Position numbers and translations under genes: made by a program. A DNA stretch of 64,000 nt from Amycolatopsis acidiphila (GTDB taxonomy: Bacteria; Actinomycetota; Actinomycetes; Mycobacteriales; Pseudonocardiaceae). Location: contig NZ_CP090063.1 in NCBI RefSeq assembly GCF_021391495.1, positions 3,534,001 through 3,598,000 of the forward strand. The letters are read 5' to 3'. The notes under the pieces were generated by a model, which saw only the letters and a list, made by a program, of their open reading frames with translations, was not told the origin of the DNA and did not search any database. Numbering within the stretch: position 1 is the first letter of the stretch; the number at the start of each line of letters is the position of its first letter. Below are positions 25,488 to 33,316 of this stretch, one piece after another.

Positions 25488-26305
25488 CGAAGGTGCTCGA
25501 CGAGGAGCAGGTCGCCGACGCCGCCAGAAGGCTCGACGAGGCCGAGCGCACCCGCAGCCCGATCCGCCAGCTTTCCCTGCAGTACCCGGACATGACGATC
25601 GAAGACGCCTACGCCGTGCAGCGGGCCTGGGTCGCCGAGAAGCTCGCGCGCGGCCGGGTGCTGCGTGGCCGCAAGATCGGGCTGACGTCGCAGGTGATGC
25701 AGCGGGCGGTGTCGATCACCGAACCGGACTACGGGGCGTTGTTCGACGACATGTTCTTCGACGACAGCGGCACCGTGCCGCACGGGCGCTACATCTACCC
25801 GCGCATCGAGGTGGAGCTGGCGTTCGTGCTCGGGCGGCCGCTCAAGGGGCCGGGCGTCACGGTGTTCGACGTGCTCAGCGCGACCGAGTACGTCACGCCG
25901 GCGCTGGAGATCCTGGACGCGCGGGTGCAGATGAGCGACCCGGAGACGGGGCATCTGCGCACGATCGTCGACACGATCGCCGACAACGCCGCCGACGCCG
26001 GGATCGTGGTCGGCGGCCGCGCGATGCGCCCGCTCGACATCGACCTGCGCTGGGTTTCGGCCGTCCTGCACCGCAACGGCGTCATCGAGGAGTCGGGCGT
26101 CGCGGCCGCCGTGCTCAACCACCCGGCGAACGGCGTCGCGTGGCTGGCGAACCGGCTCGCGCCGCACGGGGTCGGGCTGGAACCGTCCCAGGTCATCCTC
26201 TCCGGCTCGTTCACCCGCCCCATCCATGCCGAGGACGGCGACGTCTTCCTCGCCGACTACGGGCCACTGGGCACCGTCGGCGTGCGCTTCGAGGCGGCGC
26301 CATGA
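25484..26305 (+). CDS. 2-keto-4-pentenoate / 2-oxohept-3-enedioate hydratase-like protein
   Basis: A 273-residue protein of the fumarylacetoacetase-like hydratase family. [20 protein letters not shown], the metal-binding [15 protein letters not shown] (two acidic ligands), [15 protein letters not shown] and [13 protein letters not shown] match HpaH/MhpD-type hydratases. It would add water to the 2-hydroxydienoate released by the hydrolase. GTG 25484 overlaps the previous stop; a GTG at 25493 is an alternative. The stop overlaps the aldolase ATG. Confidence 0.87.
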   Translation: MTKVLDEEQVADAARRLDEAERTRSPIRQLSLQYPDMTIEDAYAVQRAWVAEKLARGRVLRGRKIGLTSQVMQRAVSITEPDYGALFDDMFFDDSGTVPHGRYIYPRIEVELAFVLGRPLKGPGVTVFDVLSATEYVTPALEILDARVQMSDPETGHLRTIVDTIADNAADAGIVVGGRAMRPLDIDLRWVSAVLHRNGVIEESGVAAAVLNHPANGVAWLANRLAPHGVGLEPSQVILSGSFTRPIHAEDGDVFLADYGPLGTVGVRFEAAP

Positions 26306-27057
26306 GCTGGGGTGAACGTCTTCGCGGCGGTGAGCCGCTGTTCGGCATGTGGGTGGTCTCCGGCAGCGCGTACAACGCCGAGATCTGCGCGGGCGGCGGG
26401 CTGGACTGCCTGGTGTTCGACGGCGAGCACGCCCCGAACGACGTGCCTTCGCTGGTGCCGCAGCTGCAGGCCGTCGCGCCTTACCCGGTCGAGGTGCTGG
26501 TGCGCCCGCCGGTCGGCGATGCCGTGCTCGTCAAGCAGCTGCTCGACATCGGCGTGCGCAACCTGCTGGTGCCCATGGTGGAAACCGCGGAGCAGGCCCG
26601 CGGGCTCGTCTCGGCCATGCGTTATCCGCCCGACGGCATCCGCGGCGTCGGCGGCGCCTTCGCCCGCGCCTCCGGGTGGGGGCGCGTGCCGGGCTACCTC
26701 GCGCACGCGGCCGAAGACCTCACGCTCACCGTGCAGGTGGAGTCGCGGCGCGGGCTGGAAGAGGTGAAGGCGATCGCGGCCGTGGACGGGGTCGATGCCG
26801 TGTTCCTCGGCCCCGCCGACCTCGCCGCGTCGCTGGGCCACCTCGGCGAACCCGAGCACCCCGAGGTGCTGGCCGCGGTGGAGGAGGCGATCGGAACCGT
26901 TGCCGCGTCGGGAAAGGCGGCGTGTGTCAACGCTTTCGCCGAACCGACCGCGCGGCGCTACCTGGCGGCCGGGGCCCGGTTCGTGGTGGTCGGCGCCGAT
27001 GTCACATTGCTCGCCCGCGGCAGCGAAGCGCTCGCGTCGCGCTACCGGGCGAAGTAG
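26302..27057 (+). CDS. HpcH/HpaI-type class II aldolase
   Basis: A 251-residue TIM-barrel pyruvate aldolase: [18 protein letters not shown], the metal/base segment [24 protein letters not shown] with the metal Glu, and [13 protein letters not shown] with the metal Asp. It cleaves a 4-hydroxy-2-oxo acid to pyruvate and an aldehyde. That the HpaI type is present, and not a DmpG/MhpE type, means no partner acylating aldehyde dehydrogenase is needed. The free aldehyde could go to one of the two aldehyde dehydrogenases in the cluster. Confidence 0.88.
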   Translation: MSWGERLRGGEPLFGMWVVSGSAYNAEICAGGGLDCLVFDGEHAPNDVPSLVPQLQAVAPYPVEVLVRPPVGDAVLVKQLLDIGVRNLLVPMVETAEQARGLVSAMRYPPDGIRGVGGAFARASGWGRVPGYLAHAAEDLTLTVQVESRRGLEEVKAIAAVDGVDAVFLGPADLAASLGHLGEPEHPEVLAAVEEAIGTVAASGKAACVNAFAEPTARRYLAAGARFVVVGADVTLLARGSEALASRYRAK

Positions 27058-27071
27058 GAGAGGAAGCCGGA

Positions 27072-28250
27072 GTGGATCTCGACTTCACGGCCGAACAAAC
27101 GCAGTTCCGCGACGAGGTGCGGACCTGGCTCGCCGAGCACGCGCCCGGCGAGCCCCGGCCGCACCAGGACGCCCGGGCCATGCGGGAGTACGACCTGAGC
27201 TGGCAGCGGACGCAGTGGGACGGCGGCTGGGCCGGTATCGCGTGGCCGCGCGAGTACGGCGGCCGCGGGCTGAGCCCGGTGCAGCAGCTGATCTGGTACG
27301 AGGAGTACGCGCGCGCCGGCCTGCCGAGCGTCGACGCCTGTTTCGTGGGCCTCAACCACGCCGGCCCCACGCTCGTCACCACCGCCACCGAGGAGCAGAA
27401 GTCCTTCCACCTGCCCCGGATCCTGCGCGGCGAGGACGTCTGGTGCCAGGGGTTCTCCGAGCCCGGCGCGGGTTCGGACCTCGCGTCCCTGGGCACCCGC
27501 GCGGAGCTGGACGGGGACGAGTTCGTGGTCACCGGGCAGAAGATCTGGACGAGCTTCGCGGTGATCGCCGACTACCAGGAGCTGCTCGTGCGCACCACGC
27601 GCGGCGGCTCGAAGCACCAGGGGATCACCTGGCTGATCTGCGACATGCGTTCGCCCGGTATCGAGGTCCGCCCGATCGAGACGATCGAGGGCGGCGCCGA
27701 GTTCTGCGAGGTCTTCTACGACGAGGTCCGCATTCCGGTGTCCAATGTGGTCGGCGCGGTCGACGACGGCTGGCGGGTGGCCATGTCCACCCTGTCCTTC
27801 GAGCGGGGCACCGCCTACACCGCGAGCCAGGTGCGGCTCTCGGCGCTGGTCGAAAAGCTGGTCGAGCTGGCCCGCGAGCGCACCGGCCCGGACGGGCGGC
27901 GCCCGGCCGTCGCCGACGAGGAGCTGGCGCGCCGGCTCGCCACCGCCAGGGCGGAGGTCGCCGCGCTGCGCGCGATGACCTACGCCGGCATCTGCCGCAA
28001 CCTGCGCTCGGACGTGCCGGGCCCGGAGGGCTCCGTGCTCAAGCTGTACTACGCCGAGATCACCAAGCGGGTCGCCCGCCTGGCGATGGACATCCTGGGC
28101 GCCGACGGGCTGCGGGGCAGCTCCCGCTGGGACCGGCCGTTCGGCTGGTCCGGCAACTACCTGTACTCCTTCTCGGCCTCCATCGGCGGAGGCACGTCGG
28201 AGATCCAGCGCAACATCATCGGCGACCGCGTGCTCGGTCTGCCGCGATAA
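27072..28250 (+). CDS. Acyl-CoA dehydrogenase, first subunit of an adjacent pair
   Basis: A 392-residue acyl-CoA dehydrogenase. GIAWPREYGGRGLSPVQQL, CQGFSEPGAGSDLASLG, TGQKIWTSFAVIADYQ and the C-terminal IGGGTSEIQRNIIGDRVLGL are clear. Its immediate neighbour (28262) is a shorter, divergent dehydrogenase, a layout known from actinobacterial alpha2beta2 steroid acyl-CoA dehydrogenases such as ChsE1-ChsE2. Start GTG 27072, with GGAAGCCGGA upstream and 14 bp after the aldolase stop. Confidence 0.88.
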   Translation: MDLDFTAEQTQFRDEVRTWLAEHAPGEPRPHQDARAMREYDLSWQRTQWDGGWAGIAWPREYGGRGLSPVQQLIWYEEYARAGLPSVDACFVGLNHAGPTLVTTATEEQKSFHLPRILRGEDVWCQGFSEPGAGSDLASLGTRAELDGDEFVVTGQKIWTSFAVIADYQELLVRTTRGGSKHQGITWLICDMRSPGIEVRPIETIEGGAEFCEVFYDEVRIPVSNVVGAVDDGWRVAMSTLSFERGTAYTASQVRLSALVEKLVELARERTGPDGRRPAVADEELARRLATARAEVAALRAMTYAGICRNLRSDVPGPEGSVLKLYYAEITKRVARLAMDILGADGLRGSSRWDRPFGWSGNYLYSFSASIGGGTSEIQRNIIGDRVLGLPR

Positions 28251-28261
28251 CTGGAGGCACC

Positions 28262-29290
28262 GTGGATCTTCTCCCGTCTTCCGACCAGCTCGAGCTGGTC
28301 ACCGCCGCGTCGGAGTTCTTCACCGAACAGCTGCCCGTCAGCGCCATCCGCGACCGGCGCGACGAGCCGAGCGCGATCGCCCGCAAGCTCTGGTCCGCCG
28401 CCGCCGAGCTCGGCCTGCTCGGGGTGAGCGCGGGCGAGGACGTCGGCGGCCTCGGGCTCGGCTTCGACGACGAAGTGCTGCTGTTCCGGGAGCTGGGCAG
28501 GCACCTGGTGCCCGGACCGTTCGCGGCGTCGGTGCTGGGCGCGCGCCTGGCCGCGCTCACCGGGCACGCTGAGCTGGCCCGCTCGATCGTCGCCGGGGAG
28601 GTCCAGGTGGCGCTCGCGCAGCGCAGGGACGGACCGCCGGGCGAGGGCTACTGCGGGACCGGCCGGTTCGATCTGTTCGATGCCACCGATGCCGAGTACG
28701 TTCTCGTGGTCGAACCCGGCGGAGCCGGGCTGCTCCCGAAGGACTCGCTGGCCGACGTGCGGCCGGTCGAGTGCATCGACCCCGGCACGCGGCTGGCGGC
28801 CGCCACCGCCGCGGAGGCTCCCTTCCTGTGCTGGTTGTCCACTGTGGACGAGGACACCGGGCTGCGAGCGCTGGTGCTCGCCTCGGCGATCCAGGTCGGG
28901 CTCGCGGAGGGCGCGCGTGACCTGGCCGTCGAGCACGCGAAGAACCGGGTCCAGTTCGGCAGGCCCATCGGGGTGAACCAGGCGGTCAAGCACGCGTGCG
29001 TGGACATGGCGGTGGCCGCGGAAGCCGCGTGGCAGCAGACCCTGTTCGCCGCGATCAGCCTGCGCTCGGCGCGGCCGGACGCCAGGTTCCAGGTGCTGGC
29101 GGCGAAAGCCGTGGCGGGGCGGGCGGCGATCGACAGCGCCGAAGCCGCCATCCAGGTGCACGGCGGGATGGGCTACACCTACGAGCACGACGTGCACCTC
29201 TACCTCAAGCGCGCGCACGTGTTCGACCAGTGCTTCGGATCTCCCCGCGACCATCTCGGGGACCTGCTCGCCCAGGAGGCCGCGCAATGA
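28262..29290 (+). CDS. Acyl-CoA dehydrogenase, short second subunit
   Basis: A 342-residue protein, shorter than the usual 380 or more. Helical N-terminus (ELGLLGVSAGEDVGGLGLG) and C-terminal FGRPIGVNQAVKHACVDMAV and IQVHGGMGYTYEHDVHLYLK are retained. The middle beta domain is reduced and lacks the TEPGAGSD-type motif, and the GTSEIQR loop is absent at the end. This is what is expected of the partner subunit in heterotetrameric acyl-CoA dehydrogenases. It starts 11 bp after 28250 and overlaps the thiolase by 4 bp. Confidence 0.86.
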   Translation: MDLLPSSDQLELVTAASEFFTEQLPVSAIRDRRDEPSAIARKLWSAAAELGLLGVSAGEDVGGLGLGFDDEVLLFRELGRHLVPGPFAASVLGARLAALTGHAELARSIVAGEVQVALAQRRDGPPGEGYCGTGRFDLFDATDAEYVLVVEPGGAGLLPKDSLADVRPVECIDPGTRLAAATAAEAPFLCWLSTVDEDTGLRALVLASAIQVGLAEGARDLAVEHAKNRVQFGRPIGVNQAVKHACVDMAVAAEAAWQQTLFAAISLRSARPDARFQVLAAKAVAGRAAIDSAEAAIQVHGGMGYTYEHDVHLYLKRAHVFDQCFGSPRDHLGDLLAQEAAQ

Positions 29291-30435
29291 GCCGCCGGAC
29301 AGTGATCGCCGGAGTCGCCCTCGCCGACACCGGCAAGGTCGCCACCAACCCCTACGGCCTGATCGCCCAGGCCGCCAAGCGCGCGCTGGCCGAAGCGGGC
29401 CTGACCCCCGACCAGGTGGACGGGCTCGGGTCCACCGGGCAGGGCACGCTACCGCCCATCGAGGTGGCCGAGTACCTGGGCCTGCGGCCGCGCTGGATCG
29501 ACTCGACGTCGGTCGGCGGCGCGTCCTGGGAGGTGATGGTCGCCCACGCGGCGGACGCCATCGCCGCCGGGCACGCCGACGTCGTGCTGCTGACCTACGG
29601 TTCGACGTCGCGTTCGGACCTGCGCAGCGGCCTGCGGACGGCGAACCTCAACTGGGGCTCGCGCGGTCCCCTGCAGTGGGAGGCGCCCTACGGGCACACG
29701 CTGATCGCGAAGTACGCGATGGCCGCGCGGCGGCACATGCACGAGTACGGCACGACGATCGAGCAGCTGGCCGAGGTCGCCGTGTCGGCGCGCGCCAACG
29801 CGAAGGACAACCCCGAGGCCGCCTACCGCGACCCGATCACGGTCGACGAGGTGCTCTCGGGCCGGATGATCGCCGACCCGTTCACGAAGCTGCACTGCTG
29901 CATCCGCTCCGACGGCGCGGCCGCCGCGGTGCTCGTCGCCGAGGACCGAGTCGCCGACCTGCCCGGAAAACCCGTGTGGGTGCTGGGTTCCGGGGAGGCG
30001 GTCTCGCACGTCTCGACGAGCCAGTGGGACGACATGACCACGGGCCCGGCGGCGGTGTCGGGCCCGCTCGCGTTCGAGCGGGCCGGGGTGACGCCGGAGG
30101 ACGTCGACGTCTGCGAGATCTACGACGCGTTCACCTACATGCTGCTGATGTCCCTGGAGGATCTCGGTTTCTGCAAGAAGGGTGAGGGCGGCCCGTTCGT
30201 CGCCGACGGCAGGCTGCGCCTCGGCGGCGCGCTGCCCACCAACACCGACGGCGGCGGGCTCTCGGCGTGCCATCCCGGTCAGCGCGGGCTTTTCCTGGTG
30301 GTCGAGGCGGTCCGGCAGCTGCGCGGCGAGGCCGGCCCTCGCCAGGTGCCGGACGCGAAGCTGGCCTGCGTCAGCGGAACCGGCGGGTGGTTCTGCTCCA
30401 GCGGCACCCTGATCCTCGGCGCGGAGTCGTCGTGA
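29287..30435 (+). CDS. Lipid-transfer-type thiolase-fold protein
   Basis: A 382-residue thiolase-fold protein, third of its kind here. VIAGVALADTGKVATNPYG, QVDGLGSTGQGTLP, WIDSTSVGGASWEVMVAHA, VDVCEIYDAFTYMLLMSLE and ALPTNTDGGGLSACHPGQRG are the landmarks. No Cys is visible at the usual nucleophile site (STSVGGASW), but the EIYDAF segment is present. Unlike the other two it has no adjacent DUF35 gene; the orphan DUF35 protein at 40395 could partner with it. It is translationally coupled at both ends. Confidence 0.85.
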   Translation: MSRRTVIAGVALADTGKVATNPYGLIAQAAKRALAEAGLTPDQVDGLGSTGQGTLPPIEVAEYLGLRPRWIDSTSVGGASWEVMVAHAADAIAAGHADVVLLTYGSTSRSDLRSGLRTANLNWGSRGPLQWEAPYGHTLIAKYAMAARRHMHEYGTTIEQLAEVAVSARANAKDNPEAAYRDPITVDEVLSGRMIADPFTKLHCCIRSDGAAAAVLVAEDRVADLPGKPVWVLGSGEAVSHVSTSQWDDMTTGPAAVSGPLAFERAGVTPEDVDVCEIYDAFTYMLLMSLEDLGFCKKGEGGPFVADGRLRLGGALPTNTDGGGLSACHPGQRGLFLVVEAVRQLRGEAGPRQVPDAKLACVSGTGGWFCSSGTLILGAESS

Positions 30436-31919
30436 CGGCGTTGCGGGGCGAGTTCCGCACCCTCGGCGAGGTGCTGGACGCGGCGGCGGAGCAGCACGGC
30501 GACCACGAGGCCTACGTGGAACCGGGCCGGGCGCGGATCACCTTCGCCGAGTTCGCCCGCGCGTCCGACGGCCTGGCCGGGGCGCTGGCCGCGCGCGGGA
30601 TCGGGCACGGCGACGTCGTCGCCCTGATGCTGCCGTCCTCGATCGACTTCGCGGTCTGCTACGCGGCCGCGGCGCGGCTCGGGGCGGTCACCACCGGGCT
30701 GAACACCCGGCTGGGGCCGCGGGAGGTGGCGGCCGTGCTCGAGCGGGCTCGGCCCGCGCTCGTGATCCGCGATGCCGGCGCCGGGTTGCCCGAGCCTCCG
30801 GCCGGGATTCCGGTGCTGGCACGGACGGATCTCGCGGCGACGTACGACGGGCCCGGGCTCGCGGCTCCCGTCGGCGTGGCACCCACCGACCCGGTGGTGA
30901 TCATCTGGACCAGCGGCACGACCGGGACGCCCAAGGGCGCCTGGTTCGACTCGCGCAACCTCGCCGCCGCCGCGACCGCCGCCGGCGTGATGAGCGCGCC
31001 CTACGACCGGCGGCTCGTGGCGACGCCGTTCGCCCACGCGGGCTACCTGGCGAAGCTGTGGGACCAGCTGGCATGGGGGATCACCATGGTGATCTCCCCG
31101 GTGCCGTGGTCGGCGCCGGAGATGGCGCGCATCCTGCGGGAGGAGCGGATCACCGTCGCGGGCGGCGTCCCGACGCAGTGGGCGAAACTGCTCGAGGAAC
31201 CGGAGACCGGGCCGCTGCCGCACCTGCGGGTCGGTATCGCGGCCACCGCCCCGGCGCCGCCGGAGCTGGTGGAGAAGACCGCGGCGCGGCTCGGCGTCCC
31301 GCTGGTGGTGCGGTACGCGATGACGGAGTCGCCGACGATCTGCGGCACCGAGCCGGACGACCCACCGGAGATCCAGTTCCGCACGGTCGGCCGGCCCCAG
31401 GAGGGCACCGAGCTCCTGCTCACCGACGACGCGGGACGCCCTGTCCCAGCGGGGGAGGTCGGCCGGGTCCGGGTGCGCGGTGGCTGCGTGATGCGCGGGT
31501 ACTGGAACCAACCGGAGCTGACCGCGGAGGTGCTCACCCCCGACGGCTGGCTGATCTCCGGCGACTTCGGGTCGTTCGACGCCACGGGCAACCTCGTGCT
31601 CTCCGGCCGCGCTTCGGACGTCTACATCCGTGGCGGCTACAACGTCTACCCGCTCGAGGTCGAGAACGTCCTTTCCCAGCACCCCGGGGTCGCCAAGGTC
31701 GCCGTGGTCGGTGCCCCGGCCCCCGTGATCGGCGAGATCGGCGTCGCGTTCGTGGTCCCCGCGAACCCGGCCAGCCCGCCCACGCGCGACGTCCTGCGCG
31801 GGTGGACCCGCGAGCGGCTGGCCGACTACAAGGCGCCGGACCGGGTCGAGATCGTGCCCGAGCTGCCGCTGACCGCGATGCTGAAGGTGGACCGGCACGC
31901 GCTGCGCGCCCGCTGCTGA
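30432..31919 (+). CDS. Acyl-CoA synthetase (AMP-forming)
   Basis: A 495-residue adenylate-forming ligase. IIWTSGTTGTPKGAWFD, RYAMTESPTICG, GWLISGDFGSFD and the PLTAMLKVDRHAL lysine motif are in order; RGGYNVYPLEVENVL is the hinge region. It is the second ATP-dependent ligase of the cluster and the last gene of the plus-strand operon from 24621. GTG 30432 overlaps the thiolase stop (GTGA). It converges on the reductase gene with a 4-bp gap and no visible terminator. Confidence 0.9.
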   Translation: MTALRGEFRTLGEVLDAAAEQHGDHEAYVEPGRARITFAEFARASDGLAGALAARGIGHGDVVALMLPSSIDFAVCYAAAARLGAVTTGLNTRLGPREVAAVLERARPALVIRDAGAGLPEPPAGIPVLARTDLAATYDGPGLAAPVGVAPTDPVVIIWTSGTTGTPKGAWFDSRNLAAAATAAGVMSAPYDRRLVATPFAHAGYLAKLWDQLAWGITMVISPVPWSAPEMARILREERITVAGGVPTQWAKLLEEPETGPLPHLRVGIAATAPAPPELVEKTAARLGVPLVVRYAMTESPTICGTEPDDPPEIQFRTVGRPQEGTELLLTDDAGRPVPAGEVGRVRVRGGCVMRGYWNQPELTAEVLTPDGWLISGDFGSFDATGNLVLSGRASDVYIRGGYNVYPLEVENVLSQHPGVAKVAVVGAPAPVIGEIGVAFVVPANPASPPTRDVLRGWTRERLADYKAPDRVEIVPELPLTAMLKVDRHALRARC

Positions 31920-31923
31920 CCCG

Positions 31924-32985
31924 TCAGAGGAACTCGATCTTGATCGGGTCGGTGCCCGTGGGGTCGGGAAGCGCCTGGCAGGTGAGGATGTAGCCCTCCG
32001 CGACGTCGTCCTCGCCGAGGACCTCGTTGCGGATCATGGTCACCTTGCCCTTGAGCAGCGTGGCCTGGCAGGAGCCGCACTCGCCGTCGCGGCAGGAGTA
32101 CGGCGCGTCGATGCCCTTGGCGAGCAGGACGTCGACCAGGGGAGTGCCGGCAGGCCAGTCGACCGCGTAGGTCTGCCCGGCGAGCTCCACCTCGGCCGGT
32201 ACCGTGCTCTTCGCGGTCGCGGTGTCCTGCGCCACCGCCGGCACTTCCGCGAACGGGTCGCCGGACAGCGAGGTGAAGACCTCGACGTGCACGCGGGACT
32301 TCGGCATCCCCGCGCTGGACAGGGCGTCGGTCACCGCGTCCATGAACGGAGCGGGCCCGCACACGAAGGCCTCGTAGCCGGTGAACGGCGTGGCGAGCGC
32401 CTGCAGCTGGCCGCGGCTGGGCAGGCCCTGCACGGACTCCAGCCAGTGGATCACCGTCAGCCGGCGCGGATACCGGGCCGAGAGCGCCGCGAGCCGGTCG
32501 GCGAAGATGACCGAGGACTCGTCGCGGTTGGCGTAGACGAGCACGATCTTGCCGCTGCCCTGGGCGAGTGCGGACTTCACGATGGAGAACACCGGGGTGA
32601 TCCCGCTGCCCCCGGCGAACAGCAGCAGGTCGGCGCCGAGGTCCTTCGGGGTGAACACCCCGCCCGGTGGCAGGACCTCGAGCTCCATGCCCTCGACCGC
32701 GTTGGCGCACAACCAGTTCGAGCCGTACCCGTCGGCGGTGCGCTTGACGGTCACGGTCAGCTGCTCGGCTTCGTGCGGTGAGCTGGCCAGCGAGTAGCAG
32801 CGCGCCACGGACCCGGTGCGGTCACTGGGGATGCGCAGCGTCAGGAACTGCCCGGGCCGGTAGGAGAAGCGGTCGCGGTCGGCCTCCGGCACCTCGAAGA
32901 CCAGCGACCGGGCGTCGCGGGTCTCTTCGGCCACGCGAACGATCCGGAGCATGCGGGAGCGGCCTCGGGCCGCGGTTTCGGTCAT
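31924..32985 (-). CDS. Oxygenase reductase, FAD/NAD(P) + C-terminal [2Fe-2S] (KshB/PaaE-like)
   Basis: A 353-residue reductase. An N-terminal flavin-binding barrel has RCYSLASSPHE, the NAD domain has LLFAGGSGITPVFSIV and YEAFVCGPAPFMD, and a plant-type ferredoxin domain ends the protein with SCRDGECGSC and ILTCQ cysteine ligands. This architecture serves Rieske oxygenases such as KshA and the phenylacetyl-CoA epoxidase, so it is the likely electron donor for the Rieske pair at 20833-22621. ATG 32985 is chosen over GTG 33000. It is transcribed from a gap with two regulon motif copies. Confidence 0.88.
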   Translation of the reverse strand: MTETAARGRSRMLRIVRVAEETRDARSLVFEVPEADRDRFSYRPGQFLTLRIPSDRTGSVARCYSLASSPHEAEQLTVTVKRTADGYGSNWLCANAVEGMELEVLPPGGVFTPKDLGADLLLFAGGSGITPVFSIVKSALAQGSGKIVLVYANRDESSVIFADRLAALSARYPRRLTVIHWLESVQGLPSRGQLQALATPFTGYEAFVCGPAPFMDAVTDALSSAGMPKSRVHVEVFTSLSGDPFAEVPAVAQDTATAKSTVPAEVELAGQTYAVDWPAGTPLVDVLLAKGIDAPYSCRDGECGSCQATLLKGKVTMIRNEVLGEDDVAEGYILTCQALPDPTGTDPIKIEFL

Positions 32986-33025
32986 CGTCGACGTCCTCAC
33001 TTACGGGCAGCGTCGGCACGGGTCT

Positions 33026-33044
33026 GTGTACCATTCGTCAGAAC
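33026..33044 (+). promoter_or_regulatory. Regulon motif copy E
   Basis: GTGTACCATTCGTCAGAAC, 40 nt upstream of the reductase start (on the opposite strand). Confidence 0.52.
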
Positions 33045-33125
33045 GGGGTGACGTGCCACCTCGGATAGGTTCGAAAAAGTACGTACGAACGTGGACGTAC
33101 CCGAGTTCGCGATCTGGCGATTTAG

Positions 33126-33144
33126 GTTACATAGTGTCAGAAAC
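33126..33144 (+). promoter_or_regulatory. Regulon motif copy F
   Basis: GTTACATAGTGTCAGAAAC. It shares 15 consecutive bases with the copy at 3531-3548. No intact gene follows on the plus strand, so this copy may be an orphan site or a long-range second operator. Confidence 0.52.
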
Positions 33145-33316
33145 TACGGGGCTGCGGCAACATGTCGCAGGCCACATCGCCGAGTGAGCGAGGCGTCGCT
33201 GGTGACGACGTCCGCACTGAACTGTTGTGCCTGCGGGGCGCGGACGCGCTCACCGACGACGAGGAGGGCTACTCAGGTCGGCGTCGGCGGTGCCGGCGAG
33301 GTGTCAGCCGAACAGC

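Larger units (their letters stand above)
32986..33316. other. Gap between reductase and TetR gene, with two regulon motifs and no supported gene
   Basis: About 330 bp of lower-GC sequence with regulon motifs at 33026-33044 and 33126-33144. A GTACGT repeat cluster (33079-33100) and a GTTCG/CGAAC inverted repeat (33069-33073 with 33086-33090) lie between them. A plus-strand reading frame from ATG 33162 runs into the antisense of the TetR gene and has no Shine-Dalgarno; it may be the remnant of a gene once driven by the 33126 site. Confidence 0.5.
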
